Below are positions 49,114 to 60,800 of a stretch of 64,000 nucleotides of DNA, in pieces (position 1 is the first letter of the stretch; every line of letters begins with the position of its first letter). The position numbers and the translations under genes were made by a program. The notes below the pieces were generated by a model. It worked only from the letters and a program-made list of their open reading frames with translations. It had not been told where the DNA came from and made no database searches. The stretch covers positions 13,508,995 through 13,572,994 of the forward strand of contig NC_067132.1 in assembly GCF_021347895.1 (NCBI RefSeq). Reading direction: 5' to 3'. The DNA comes from Acanthochromis polyacanthus. Lineage: Eukaryota; Chordata; Actinopteri; Pomacentridae.

Positions 49114-51427
49114 TCACCACTCAAAGAGGATCAGCGTGCTGACCAGCAACAGGATTCCTAACATCTTCACGATGACTTGGACACTAACCAGTTTACCAGA
49201 CTGATCATCACCTGTAACACAACAGCATGGTCACCTTCTAGTTGATGGGAAAAGACTCATCACAAACTACAATCTGTGCTTACCTTCAAATACCAGCTGA
49301 CGACCTCTGGACAGCTGAATGTCCAGATGGTTTCTGCATCCACAGTAGAACAATCTGTCTCGATTGCTGCTGGTGACTTTAAAGCTGTAAACCTGTGTGT
49401 CGGTTTTGATCATTTCCAGTCTGCCATCGCTGGTCATGAACCAGACAAAGTGGGCAGCAGGTGGGTTGGCTCGGCAGGAGCAGGTTAGATTCACCACGCT
49501 GCCAACTGACACTGGATCAGTGGGGCTGATTAGAACAGAAGTGTCCGTGGGAGGATCTGAGAAGAATTTCAGATTAATGAATATTTCATTAAAACATTTT
49601 TGAAGACTTTTTGAGTTGAAACAACTGCAGCATTTCAGCATCATACAAATAACCTCTGATTGAAGATCAGATATCAGGCTCTCACCAAACACTGTTGTTG
49701 GTATCTTAAAGGCTTTTGATGGATAAAGTACAATCTGCCATCTTTATAAAACAAATTCAGTCTTACATGTAACACTGAGAGTCTGTTGTGTCTCTTTGGT
49801 CTTTCCGTGTTTTTCTTCATCCACAGGATATGTGGCAGAGCAGCTGATGTTTCTATTTCTACACGCTAGTCTTTTGAATTCAAACTGAACTTCATAGTTT
49901 GTCAGGCACCGTTTAGAAAACAAGAAGTAAGATAGGGGACCAATAGCATAAACCACTGACATTAGCAGATTCACTAAATAAAACCAGTGACTACATTTAC
50001 CTTCAACAGTCAGAGGAATCTCAGCTGACTTCTGATTACCAAGAATATTTGTGGCCTCACAGTAATAAATTCCTCCATGAGTGACATTAAACCGATAAAA
50101 GTGTCCTTCAGCTACTTTCATGGATCCATCTTTAGTTTTTAAGAACCAGGAGAAGTTGCTGACGGGAGGATTGGCTCTGCTGGAGCAGGTCAGGTTCACC
50201 CAGCTTCCTGCTGACACCAAACCTGATGGACTGATGGATGCTGAGGTTTCTTTGGGGGCATCTGAGGAAAATGGGACACAAATGTACAACATGAAAGATG
50301 AATGAGAGCCTTGAAAACAGAAGAAATAAATCATGATGAGCAGACAGGATCACTTACATGGAACACTGAGAGTCTGTTGTGTCTCTTTGGTCTTTCCAGG
50401 TTTTCCTTCGTCCACAGGATATGTGGCAGAGCAGCTGATGTTGAATCCATCATGTGAGTGTGACAGAGTGATGCTCTGCTGGATTTTACTTGTAAAGGTT
50501 CCATCTGTATTTTCCTCTATTTGGCTGTGAGAGTTTTGTGGGAGGTTCCAGGTGAGTTGAGGAGGGGAGTGTGGACAGGGAGTGAAAGCTGAGCAGCTGA
50601 TAGTGACAGACTTCTTCTCCTTCACTTCACCTGAGATGTTGATTGTGGGACTCCACGGAGAATCTGTGGTTTCACATCAAACATGCTTTTATATTTTAAA
50701 CTCCTTTTATAATTTCCAAACTGAGGTTTGTTTCAGGGCTTTGTTGTTCTATGGACTCGTAAAAACAAAACTTTCCTACCTTTGATTTCTATCTGAACAG
50801 GTTTACATGTAGCTGTTGCCGTGAATGGAAAGTTGGCAATTCTGAAGAAGTAGTTGTCATTATAAGTTGTGGTTAAATTAGAAAACAGAGTGGTGCAGTT
50901 TCCCTGACTCAGGTTTCCAATCATTTCCATTGGATAGTCATTAACTGTCTGACTGCTGTTGAAAATAACATTCTGTGGATATTTGCCGAACTTTACGTCA
51001 TTTTTAATCCAAATTCCAAACATAGGTTTTCTGCTGTCAAACTGTATTCCTGGTTTAGCACTAAAGTTACACGGGATTTGCAAACAAGATCCGCTCAGTG
51101 CTTCCATTTTCTTTGGAGCAGTGATGAAGAGGGCATCGTATCCCTTGGGACAAGCAGCCAGGGTGTCTGTAAACCAGAGTCAGAATCATGATAAATAAGA
51201 AACATCTGAATGAAGGGAACATTTACAGTGCAAAAAAATACTTAAGCATCCATGTGTTGGATCTTCCTCTTACACACTATAAACAGTTTCAGTATTGAAT
51301 GACTTTTTAAAATATCTCCTGCTTCAGACTAATCATTAGAGTCAAACAGCTTACCTGAAATAAAGAGGAAGCTCAGTAGCAAGCTGCTGATCATGATATT
51401 CACGGACAGGACTGTCATCCAACTCAT
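49114..51427 (-). CDS. Siglec/CD22-like receptor E, short-tail (activating) type, four Ig domains
   Basis: Predicted 465 aa. Exons in transcript order: 51355-51427 (leader), 50780-51166 (V-set), 50358-50663 (C2-1), 50001-50261 (C2-2), 49284-49556 (C2-3), 49114-49211 (TM and stop). The 5' UTR exon ends at 51818. V has SGSCLQIPCNF, NCTTLFSNL and NYFFRIA. C2-3 (NLTCSCRANPP ... RLFYCGCRNHL) is found in no other gene of the window and has extra Cys residues. The membrane segment, VSVQVIVKMLGILLLVST, has a Lys and is followed by LILFEW and TGA, as in B. However, the TGA is inside TG/GTGAGA, a fair splice donor, so a spliced longer tail is possible; I found no convincing downstream tail exon. Between C2-2 and C2-3 lies a truncated C2-1 copy. 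Confidence 0.84.
49767..49851 (-). pseudogene. 5'-truncated second copy of a C2-1 exon in receptor E
   Basis: The minus strand reads NISCSATYPVDEEKHGKTKE and TQQTLSVT up to a good donor (GTAAGA), clearly the last third of a C2-1 exon. Its 5' part and acceptor are gone, replaced at 49851/49852 by sequence matching the intron downstream of C2-2 in receptor C. It cannot be spliced in as an exon by itself. Confidence 0.85.
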
Positions 51428-51734
51428 TGCCTGTAAAAATAAAAAAATAAAAAAAGTACATAATTAAACTTGAATTTAAAAAAAATCTACTTTGATGATC
51501 TTTTGGAGAAAAAAAGAACGTTTAAATTTCACTTTAGAATGCACATATTGATACAGGGGTGTATTTTATCATCTTCAGAATGGCAATTTTGAAACGCAAT
51601 ATTTACTGTAAAGTCTAAAAAAACACCACAGCAGTGAACATAGAGTAAAATGCTGCTGAATCTACTGAGATGGAGTAAGAGTCCTAGCACTTACTCCATC
51701 TAAATAAAACCTCAATCAAATAAATCATGAAATA

Positions 51735-52420
51735 ATCTATTTTATAGCGGCGTCATCTCAGAGTTACAAAATAAAGTAACTGTCTAAGAAGTAAAATCCA
51801 AACAAAAAACGTCTTACCAAAGAAGAAATATCATCTCAGTTGAACAACTATTAATATGAGAGAAACACAGACACTTCTCTCTCTTTGTGCTTCACAAGAG
51901 GAAATGGGTGGAGTTCTCCTGCAATGAAATCTGGCCAGACACTCTTATTATAATATTTATGAGATTCCATTTTTATATGAGATTTCCTAATCTTTTCCAT
52001 GAATTTATCTACAACAAATAAGATGCTCGGCTTTATTTTACATTAAATATTTGCTGCTTTTTATTACATTAATCATAAAATAATGAATTGATTTGAACAC
52101 ATGTAAATATTATTCCATGTGTGCATCAAATAAAGAAACAAACTACTGAATTAAACTTCATTTGTTCTGCAGGCACAAAGAAGTGCTTTGGAAAAAAGAA
52201 CATTTTTAGATGAAAATGTAATTAACAATTGTCAATTTAACCAATTAAATGATGCAAATGAAACAGAAATGTTCCACAAAACATTGCTTTTAATCTATAG
52301 CAGGTTTGGTTTGCACAGTTCAGTTCAACTTAAATAATTATTGCACACAGTTTTTATTGCTGAAAGCTTCCTCCTACAAGTTCAGTACAAGCAGGACAAA
52401 AACTGAGACAATATGGGACA
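51735..52420 (-). repeat. Upstream segment of receptor E, duplicated at receptor C
   Basis: Counterpart of 33770-34480. It includes the 5' UTR exon (donor GTAAGA, exon end 51818) and flank with the conserved cacaagaggaaatgggtgga and gttctcctgca.tgaaa segments, extending to agcttcctcctacaagttca near 52370. Confidence 0.65.
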
Positions 52421-54600
52421 AAATCTGCGTAACCAGGAAGTTTGTAAAACCAGACACTAATTCAGCTGCAGCATTTAGATATTTTTCTCAGACGTTAAAT
52501 GAACAGTTGGAACGAGAAGCTCGGTCTGTGCTGGTCTTTTTTTCTAAATTAGGCTGACACTATAAATCACACCAGCAACCATGTCTCTAAATAAACCAGC
52601 TGACTGAAAAGAGGAAGACAGTCACTAGTATTTATGCTGTCACGGTCACACATTGTGTTACCATGGCAACCGTCCCCTTGATTACAAACACAAGTTTTTT
52701 TTTAGCATTTCTGGTCATGCAGGCATTCCTCCACTTTGAATTCACAGATATAAATGTCCTGTACAACTGGAGATCACTAAATATCCGTAATAATTGCAAA
52801 TCTGCATTTTTACTCAAATATAAAATCTACTTAAGAGCACAGATTTGTTCAAATGAATTATTTCAGTGTCTTTTTTTCCAGTTCAAATTAGAAGTGAAAT
52901 AATTTATCCATCTCTGGTTTCAAGGGACAGAAAGAAGAAAAAGTAGTTTTGAAAAATGTTTCCTAGACACATTTGCTGCAAGAAAGGAGAAACAATAAGC
53001 TCTCGTAATATCAAGCAATGCAACACTGGAACTTCAGCTGACGCCAGGAAATGTATGCAAGAGGAAAACGAACCAAAAAAAACTAAAATGCTGAACCAGT
53101 TTGCATCAGTTTGGACAGAATTCAGGAAATGTATTGTTTCACTGTGTCTGATTTTGTTCACATTTTGCTCAAAATTAAGATCTATAAAATCATTTTCACC
53201 CCTCAAAACACATCCTACATCAGCCAAAATTTGAATCATTGGTCCTTGAAAGTGGAAAAAAAGTGCAGCATTTCCAAATGAGGTTAGTATCAAGGCTCAA
53301 GAAAGCTCCTTAAAGTGTGGAAATTGTGGTTTTAGTTGCAATTTTGCCAACTTTTAAGGCCTCAAACGTCAGTAGAATCTGATATGTGGTAAGTATTGAA
53401 AGCCAAGGTTCCGTTTTTTAGCTTTAATGACACATCCGACTCATGATTCTTAATAAACTTAGTCATATGATCACAAAACTGCTCTGCACAGGGGTTTCTA
53501 TGTTGTCATTATGTGTGCAATGCTGCAACTCGCCTCTATGATGTCTTTATGTAGAAATGTAAAAACACATGAGGCTTATTTTACCTCACTGAATGTTCCC
53601 TACATATACTTAAAATGAACACTGAACAGAGAAACTGATGATCATTCAAAACATCACAATGAATCTCATGTTTGTAGAAACACTGGATTTACTCTCGACA
53701 TTTCATTTATTTACAGAATCCATTTCAATGTTTCTGCTGGTCTTAATGTCATGTTTGGCTGCTTGATCAACACAGCAGCACACCTAATTGCATAAACTTT
53801 TACCCTGCTCCTCTTCCTCCTTGTCATCTAAAATCCAGAGAACACCTGCTGCCAGTGTTTGTTGTCCTATGAATGAGTCCGCATCACCATTTTGGAAAGG
53901 CAGAAAAGCCAGAAAATGTAACCCTGACTTTCCACACATGCCACACATGAGATTAGAAGTTATCGGTGTCAGAAGTTGGTGAAATACTGACTGTGTTCTT
54001 TTGTAGGAAATCATCAGCAGGAAAACATGTTTTTAGTAGTTAACGTGGATTCCTCCATATAAACATTTACAGGAACTTTCTGCAGCCTTCAAACCAATAA
54101 TTAAAAATCTGACATTTGCTGGAGTCATTCAGTCATTTAAACTAGAAAACAATGTCCTCACCAAATGCCACGGCTGTGGGAGTTAGATGAGATGTTTTGA
54201 AGTTTAAAATACAATAATTTGCAAGTCCAAAAACACCTAAAATGTAAAAAAAAAAAAAAAAAAAAAAAAAAATCAGCCAGATTGACCCATTGAGCAGGTT
54301 TTGAGACAAACCATATACTGTACATTAAAAGAACGTTCCTCTACAGGAGAGCAGCTGTTCTCAGCTCTACTGCTGATATCCTGAGATGATTTTGCTGCTT
54401 AGCTCAGCTGGATGTAGAACACAGTAGAGAATAATAAGCACAATATTTCAGCCATATTGTCATCTTTATATTAAATATTTACTAACATTAGTTGATCATC
54501 TTGTTTGTATTCTCAGGTTTATAATAGCATTCAATATTTAACTTGGAAAATGACACAAACTGTTAGCGGTAAATAATTCACCAACACACAGAATTAAGCA
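52421..54600. other. Non-coding spacer upstream of receptor E
   Basis: No recognisable exon. The open stretches here (for example near 52956-53234) give peptides without family resemblance. A 27-nt A run lies at 54246-54272. Confidence 0.55.
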
Positions 54601-54639
54601 ACAATTAGTTAAATATTAAAGCATGAACAGTGAATGTGA

Positions 54640-54720
54640 CATCTGCTCTCTTCTTCTCCTTGTGGCTTGTGATTCTTAGCAGTCATTAACTCTGCTGTCA
54701 CAGTTTACTTCTGTTATTTC
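54640..54720 (-). pseudogene. Possible orphan 3'-UTR relic of a sixth receptor gene
   Basis: The minus strand reads cacaagccacaaggagaaga and then a tcacattcactgt segment, resembling the post-stop region of receptor B (gccacaaggagagaaacaag and ttcactgtcag). No receptor exon was found on its upstream side. It may mark a deleted copy, or chance similarity. Confidence 0.3.
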
Positions 54721-54914
54721 TTGTGAACATGAACCAGAGACAGAGTGTTTCAGTGAAACCATTTTTGTAGCAGTTCTGTGCTTGTATAATATCACAGAGT
54801 GAGAAGGTCGACTTCATTGCATCTGATTTGTGTGTAACTGTGAATTATTAGTTTAGAAAAACATTTCTGAAGCAGAAGCGATCTTCATTAATTGCCCGGC
54901 TTCAAATATAATCT

Positions 54915-55395
54915 TGATGCAAACAAAATGACCTTGCGCTGAGCACAGGCGTGTGTTATACATGAGTACATTATGTATGGATACTGAATCACGTGACCTA
55001 AATATGTAGTGGTCAGAAGAAATTGATGGGACTCAGAAACACCCCCACAAATTAATCAGTTGTTCCTTGTACCATTTCTGATGGATAAGTCCCAATAAGT
55101 GGTCGATTTGTAGTAGAATCGCAATCATGTGATCGTCAGCAATCAGCTGATGTAGCGTTCACTTGTTGTCATGTTTGCAGTGACGTTGTGCTGCTATCTG
55201 GCAATGATGCAGAAATCTTTAACAAATCCGTGGATCCAGACTATGAGCCGCATCACTGCCGAAATGTAATTGCTTAGTTCTTGTGTCATTTCTGACCTTG
55301 CCTGAAAATTTCATCCAAATCCATTAATCCATTTTTCTGTAATGTTGCTAACAGATAAACAGACGGATAAACGTACGCCGTTTGTCACATACCTC
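54915..55395 (-). repeat. Dispersed repeat family 1, copy 3
   Basis: Inverse orientation to copies 1 and 2. It has gacctaaatatgtagtggtc, tgggactcagaaacaccccc, gtgtcatttctgacctt and ctgtaatgttgctaacagat in order, and ends at the cgtacgccgtttgtcacata junction. Confidence 0.8.
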
Positions 55396-55546
55396 TGCTG
55401 TTAGTTGGCAAAGTAACAATAATCGAACAATTTAATCAAGATGAGACAATATTCATAAAAGATTTGTTTGAGTTTAGTCTAACAGTTACCCTCCATTACA
55501 TGAGAGAGACGTTCGTAGTACACTGTGTCTGTACATGATGTGAGCC

Positions 55547-56054
55547 CATAGGCGTCAGTTTAGGGGGGGACGGTGGGGATGTGTGTGTCCCCCCCACACA
55601 CACACACACACACTTTTTGTCAGGGGTTATTTTGTCTCCAACACATTCAAATTCTTCACATGTAAGCCGTTGTAAACCCAGTTATTTTCAGAAGTATAGA
55701 AAATTCCGACGCTCATGAACGCACCATCCGCACTCGGCCGAGAGTTGCACAGACATGCAGCACACCTTCGTGTGAAAAAAAACGTGCAGATGCTAAATTT
55801 GCATCCGTGCCAAGTGGAAGCTCCGACCAGAGGCGTGCAGGGGCAAAATTTCGGCCGGGAGAATTAGTACTATAACGGCCCACAGACCCCTCTATCCGCA
55901 TATACTGATAGCTTTACAGGTTGAACCTCTGCCTTTGGTGCGGTGGTTGTGAGTTTGAGTCCAGCTTGTGGCATTTTGCCGCCGTTCTTCGACATTTTCC
56001 CAAAGTGCTGTGGTCTCCATCCCCCCCACTTTTAAAAACAAACTGACGCCCTTG
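55547..56054. mobile_element. Non-autonomous hAT-like element (MITE) with 8-bp target duplication
   Basis: The 508-bp insert is bounded by the direct repeat tgtgagcc (55539-55546 and 56055-56062). The ends are inverted: cataggcgtcagttt at the left and aaactgacgcccttg at the right. An 8-bp duplication and CA..TG-type ends are hAT characters. Internal sequence contains C runs and a (CA)n tract and no transposase. Confidence 0.85.
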
Positions 56055-56550
56055 TGTGAGCCCATGGAGTTTAACTGGCTTCATGGAGTTTGGTGTCTAG
56101 AATACACACATTCATAACACACCTACTGTACAGTCATGTTCCTACGACTCTCTTAGACATAGATGAAGGCTCGAGGAACCTCTTGGAGTTCCTCACCGCT
56201 GCTGCTGTAGAGGAGCCTTTTAAGTTCTTCAGTTTCTGGACAAACTCCAGTCGGAAAGGTTCATCACCATTTTCTGGAGTTTGGAGTTCTATTTTGAACT
56301 AATTATTATTAGAAATTCCTAAATAAGATAAAATCAGTGACATGAGTCAGTTGCACACAACTATGTCAGCAGAAACGCAGACAAGATTCTAAGTTGTCCA
56401 AATGCACAAGATCTCTAAAACTTACTTCAGTAACATCTTGAATTGTGTTTAAAGAGCTCAATACTTTAATCACACCAAAATCATATAACTTACAATATTT
56501 TTTTTGTTATTTCTTTATCATAAAATTAACCAAATGTTTTATAGTTCATA

Positions 56551-56781
56551 CACTATAAGGTCAAAAGTTTGGACACACCTTCTCATTCAGTGGTTTTTAT
56601 TTAGTTATTTTCTACATTGTAGATTAAAACCGAAGACCTTAAAAATACAAAAGAATACATATGGAATTATGCTGTAAACAAAAAAGCATTCACTTTCAGC
56701 ATTAATTTACAATGTAGAAAATAATACAAATAAATAAAAAGCTTTTAATGAGAAGGTGTGTCCAAACTTTTAACTGGTACT
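56551..56781. repeat. Palindromic Tc1-like MITE
   Basis: The ends are inverted repeats of about 36 bp sharing aaaagtttggacacaccttc followed by tcatt. The interior is AT-rich and partly self-complementary (ttattttctacattgtagat near 56605 against acaatgtagaaaataat near 56709). It is related to the ends of the Tc1 relic at 25170. Confidence 0.85.
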
Positions 56782-57827
56782 GTACATGTGGGAATATTGT
56801 AATGCACAGAAATGCAACTTTAGTGTTAACACAGGCGGAACATACCCGTTAGATGTACGCATAATTCTACAAAAAATGTCCTTCAGGAACCCATTTTGAA
56901 TTATTAAAGGTTCTTTCAGCAACATCTTCTCTGCACTGAACTGAATTGATGTTTCAGTTCCTTAAATTTCTCTCTCCTAATTCAAAGCAATTAGTACTAA
57001 GATTTAACATGAGAAAACTTACTGACGCTGGATTACATTTTGTTTTACATCTCTGTGAGAATTCTGCAAAACTTGACTAGTGTTTCCTGTGTATGTGTGT
57101 CAGCATTTTTCCTCTGCATCCCTCATACAGTATTATCAGTTTATGCCACACTACATTTTTTCTTTTGTATTATCGCTCCACTCCAGAGAGCCACACAAAT
57201 AAGTTTCACAACTCTCGCTTTACACATTTAAAACCATCAAAACATTGTGACTAAGCAAGACAGACAAGTAGTAGTGACCACAATACGCGCATTTTAGTTG
57301 TCGTACACTGAATGTAATATCCTCCTGATGACCGTAAACCACATTGAGGATTCATTGGACTCTTTAGTATGTCTATTCTTAAAAATGAAAGTTTTAAATA
57401 CATAAATCATGAATGTCGTCAGTGTCAGCACATTCAAAGACTGATTGTTTCTTTTTAGGAGTCCACCCATGAAAAATGAAACAAATGGTTACTGAAAACA
57501 GCGTGTCGGTTGTGAATATGAGGGAAGATTCAGGTAAATGTGCAAAAACGAATAAATAAAATGACCACAGACACATTTCTCTACAAAAAAGTGTTCTTAT
57601 TTTTATTTCAAACGTCTTCAGAAAACTATTTCACACTCATTAAAACACGTCTAGCTTGGATTTTGTTTGGTCGTGTACAACACACAGCTGTTGAGACAAA
57701 TCATAACACAAAATATCTTGTGGTGCAGTTTTCTCCTGCTTCATCTGCAGTTGCAGTCTTTATTGACTAAGAGTTATTCACAAAAGCAAAAACTTCTCTG
57801 AGGAACTGGAGGAGTCCTGGGTTCAGT
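56782..57827. other. Spacer and 3' UTR of fen1
   Basis: AT-rich, no exon. The part next to 57828 should be the 3' UTR of fen1 (minus strand). A minus-strand AATAAA (ttatttatt, about 57551-57558) is a candidate poly(A) signal. Confidence 0.5.
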
Positions 57828-60800
57828 CTATTTGCCCTTTCTAAATTTGCCTGGTGTGGCTCCAGTTTTCTGCTTTTTCTTTGCCGATCCTTTTACCTCA
57901 GGTTCCTACGAAACACAAAAGTAACACAACAGATGAGTTCAGCATTCAGAAGGTTGCTGAACGGCCACAGCAGTAACTTTCTTGGTATGAAACCATGTTT
58001 AAACACTGCTGGCTGCTCTTTATGGTTAAAAAAGGAACTCGATAGGGGTGCAGACATGGAGAAACACGAAAAACTCTTGAAGGTGGATTAAGTGCAAACA
58101 CACATAGGAGTGGTTGGAAGTACATATACACTGCTGTTCAAAGGTTTGGGGTCAATTTCATGTTTTCATGAAAACTCACACTTTTATTCATGTGCTAACA
58201 TAACTGCACAAAGGTTTTCTAATCATCAGTGAGCCTTTCAACACCATTAGCTAACACAATGTAGCATTAGAACACAGGAGTGATGGTTGCTGGAAATGTT
58301 CCTCTGTACCTCTATGGAGATATTCCATTAAAAATCAGCTGCTTCCAGCTAGAATAATCATCTACCACATTATCTTCTGAATAGTACTGTATTTCAGTAT
58401 ATTTTAGATGCTATATAAATCATTTGACCCAGTGTTAAATTCAGAAAACCCAAAATAAATTAAAACCTGTGCACCAAATTCTTGGATTTCTTTACTACTG
58501 AAGATTCATGCTGTACAGCAGCTCAAACAAACCCCCAAAGGCCCAATATTTCTATTTATGTTCATGATTAGTGCATGAACTTGTCTCTATATCTGCAGGT
58601 GGCACTGCAGTATTCCTAAACGTACCTTCCGTTTGGAGGACAAAGATCCAGTGACAGAGAAGAAGGAGTCCAGTCGTCCTTGTGTGCTGCCCTGTCTGCT
58701 CTTCACGATCTTCTTACAGCCGTTACGAATCCTGTCCTCACTGCACAGAAAGAAAATTAGCACTTTTTTTTAAAGCTGCCCTCTGTCCTATGTGTACGAC
58801 ATCAGTTTCATCAACATGTTAATTCAAATGTTTTACTCACAGAAAACAGACAAATGTCTAAGTCAAAAGGGATTCGCTTTAAATGAACCGAGTTGAACAA
58901 ACTGGAATGAAACGTGCACTCAGCCTCATACTTTACTTTTGTCAACAGTGCAGCCTAGTGGTCAAACATTTTACAACAAGCTGGTCCAGCTGCAGTCAGA
59001 GCAACAACTAATCATCATCATAGCAAGACAACTCAAAACACCAGTAAAGTAGAGGAACTCAAACTGTGATTTAAAAAAAAAAAAGAAAAAAAAAAAGTGT
59101 TGATTTCGTTCACCTGAACTGTTTCTCGTTACACATGAACTGGATCAGTCCCTCTTCATCCGGTTCGGTCCACTTCAGCTCTACTGAGGAGCAATCCACC
59201 ACTTCTGGCTTCAAAAACAAACCTCTGGCTTCTTTGTACAGCCAGTCCTCTGGAGCAGGGTGTTTCTGAACGACGGGAAGACATGCCGAATCAGAGCCTG
59301 TACGTCGTTTAGCTGGTTTAATCACAGGACAAACGTGAACTTACGCTGGAGTCGATGTTCTCCAGGATCTCCTCGATGCAGCCGTGCTGTCTGATCAGAT
59401 CGATGGCTCTCTTGGGGCCGATCCCCTTGATGGTGCCGCAGTAATCACAGCCGAGCAGAATGCACAAGTCTATGAACTGGAAGGGAGCACAGAAAAAAAT
59501 ATACAACGTTTACAGCTCAACAGCACATAGAGCTCTGATTAGCAGGAGAGTAACGCCACATTTCTTTGCAGAGTTCAGTGTCAGCATGATAGAAGCAGAG
59601 GAAGTGCTTTTAGAAATTTCACCTCAGTTGAAAAAAATGACACTATTTTTATTGTATGACATGTTTCACCTTTGTCAAAGTCAGAAAAAGCTTACCTGCT
59701 CATTGGTCATGCCGATGTCCTGCAGCAAGCGACTGAAGTGGAACTCTTGAATCGGAAGCTTCCTGAAACACAAATAAATTTCTTTTATTATCAAGTTCAC
59801 AAAGGAATACATTTCCATTCATCTCAGCGACTTTTCTGTTCATATTAACAGCCGGTACGCTGCCTCTTTGACATCTCTAACACACAAAATTATCCAAGAT
59901 AGTGAAATTATTAAATGGCAAAACAAGACAGACACAATAAAAACAAGAAAGGCACTCAGAGAGCGCAGTACTACACCAAGGCTGCTCAGTTGTATCATTT
60001 CCGATGAATGAAATCTTGAAAAAAATCAATAGCAAAACTAACGGCAACAGAGAATGTGTCCATTTCATATAGAAGCACCCACAAACAAAATGACCTGGCA
60101 TGTTTACGTTATGTACGGATACCGAATTGCATGACCTAAATATGTAGCGGGCAGCGGGAATTGATGGGACTCAGAAACACCCCACAATTTAATCAATTGT
60201 TCCTCGTCTCATTTCTGATAAATCCGCAGTGGTGGATTTGTAATCATGTGATCGTCAGCAGGCAGCTGACGTAGCATTAAATCGTAGTCATAGTTACAGT
60301 GACGCTATGATACAGAAATCTTTAATAAATCCAGATGTACAAATGGATCCAGACTATAAGCCACATCACTGCCAAAATCTAATCAGGTGGTCCTTGTGTC
60401 ATTTCTGACCTTCCCTGAAAATTTAATCCAAATGCATTAGTCTGTTTTTGAGTAATGTTGCTAACAGACAAACAGACAAATGTACGTCAGTCACCTCATT
60501 ACTCCACCGTTGCTTGGTGGAGTAATGAGGTTCCTAATGAGACATGCTAACACAAACAACATCACCATCACAAAAGTTGTTCCAAACATGTTTTGTTCTT
60601 ACTCGAACACAGCAGAGTTAAAGTATAACTACATGGTGCTGTGGTACTTGTTGCATCAAGTGTAATGAATTTCTCCTAAATTACCCACAGCTGTTAAGAC
60701 AACTCAGCACTGTCATTTCTAGCAGAATACAGCTGTTTGCATTCTAACAAGTACAGAAACAAGATCTGTTAACGTCCTCCACAAAGTGAAAGAAAAACAG

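Noticed and set aside
52956..53234. 92-codon plus-strand frame with several Cys
   Set aside because: No recognisable domain or splice context; typical of random AT-rich sequence.
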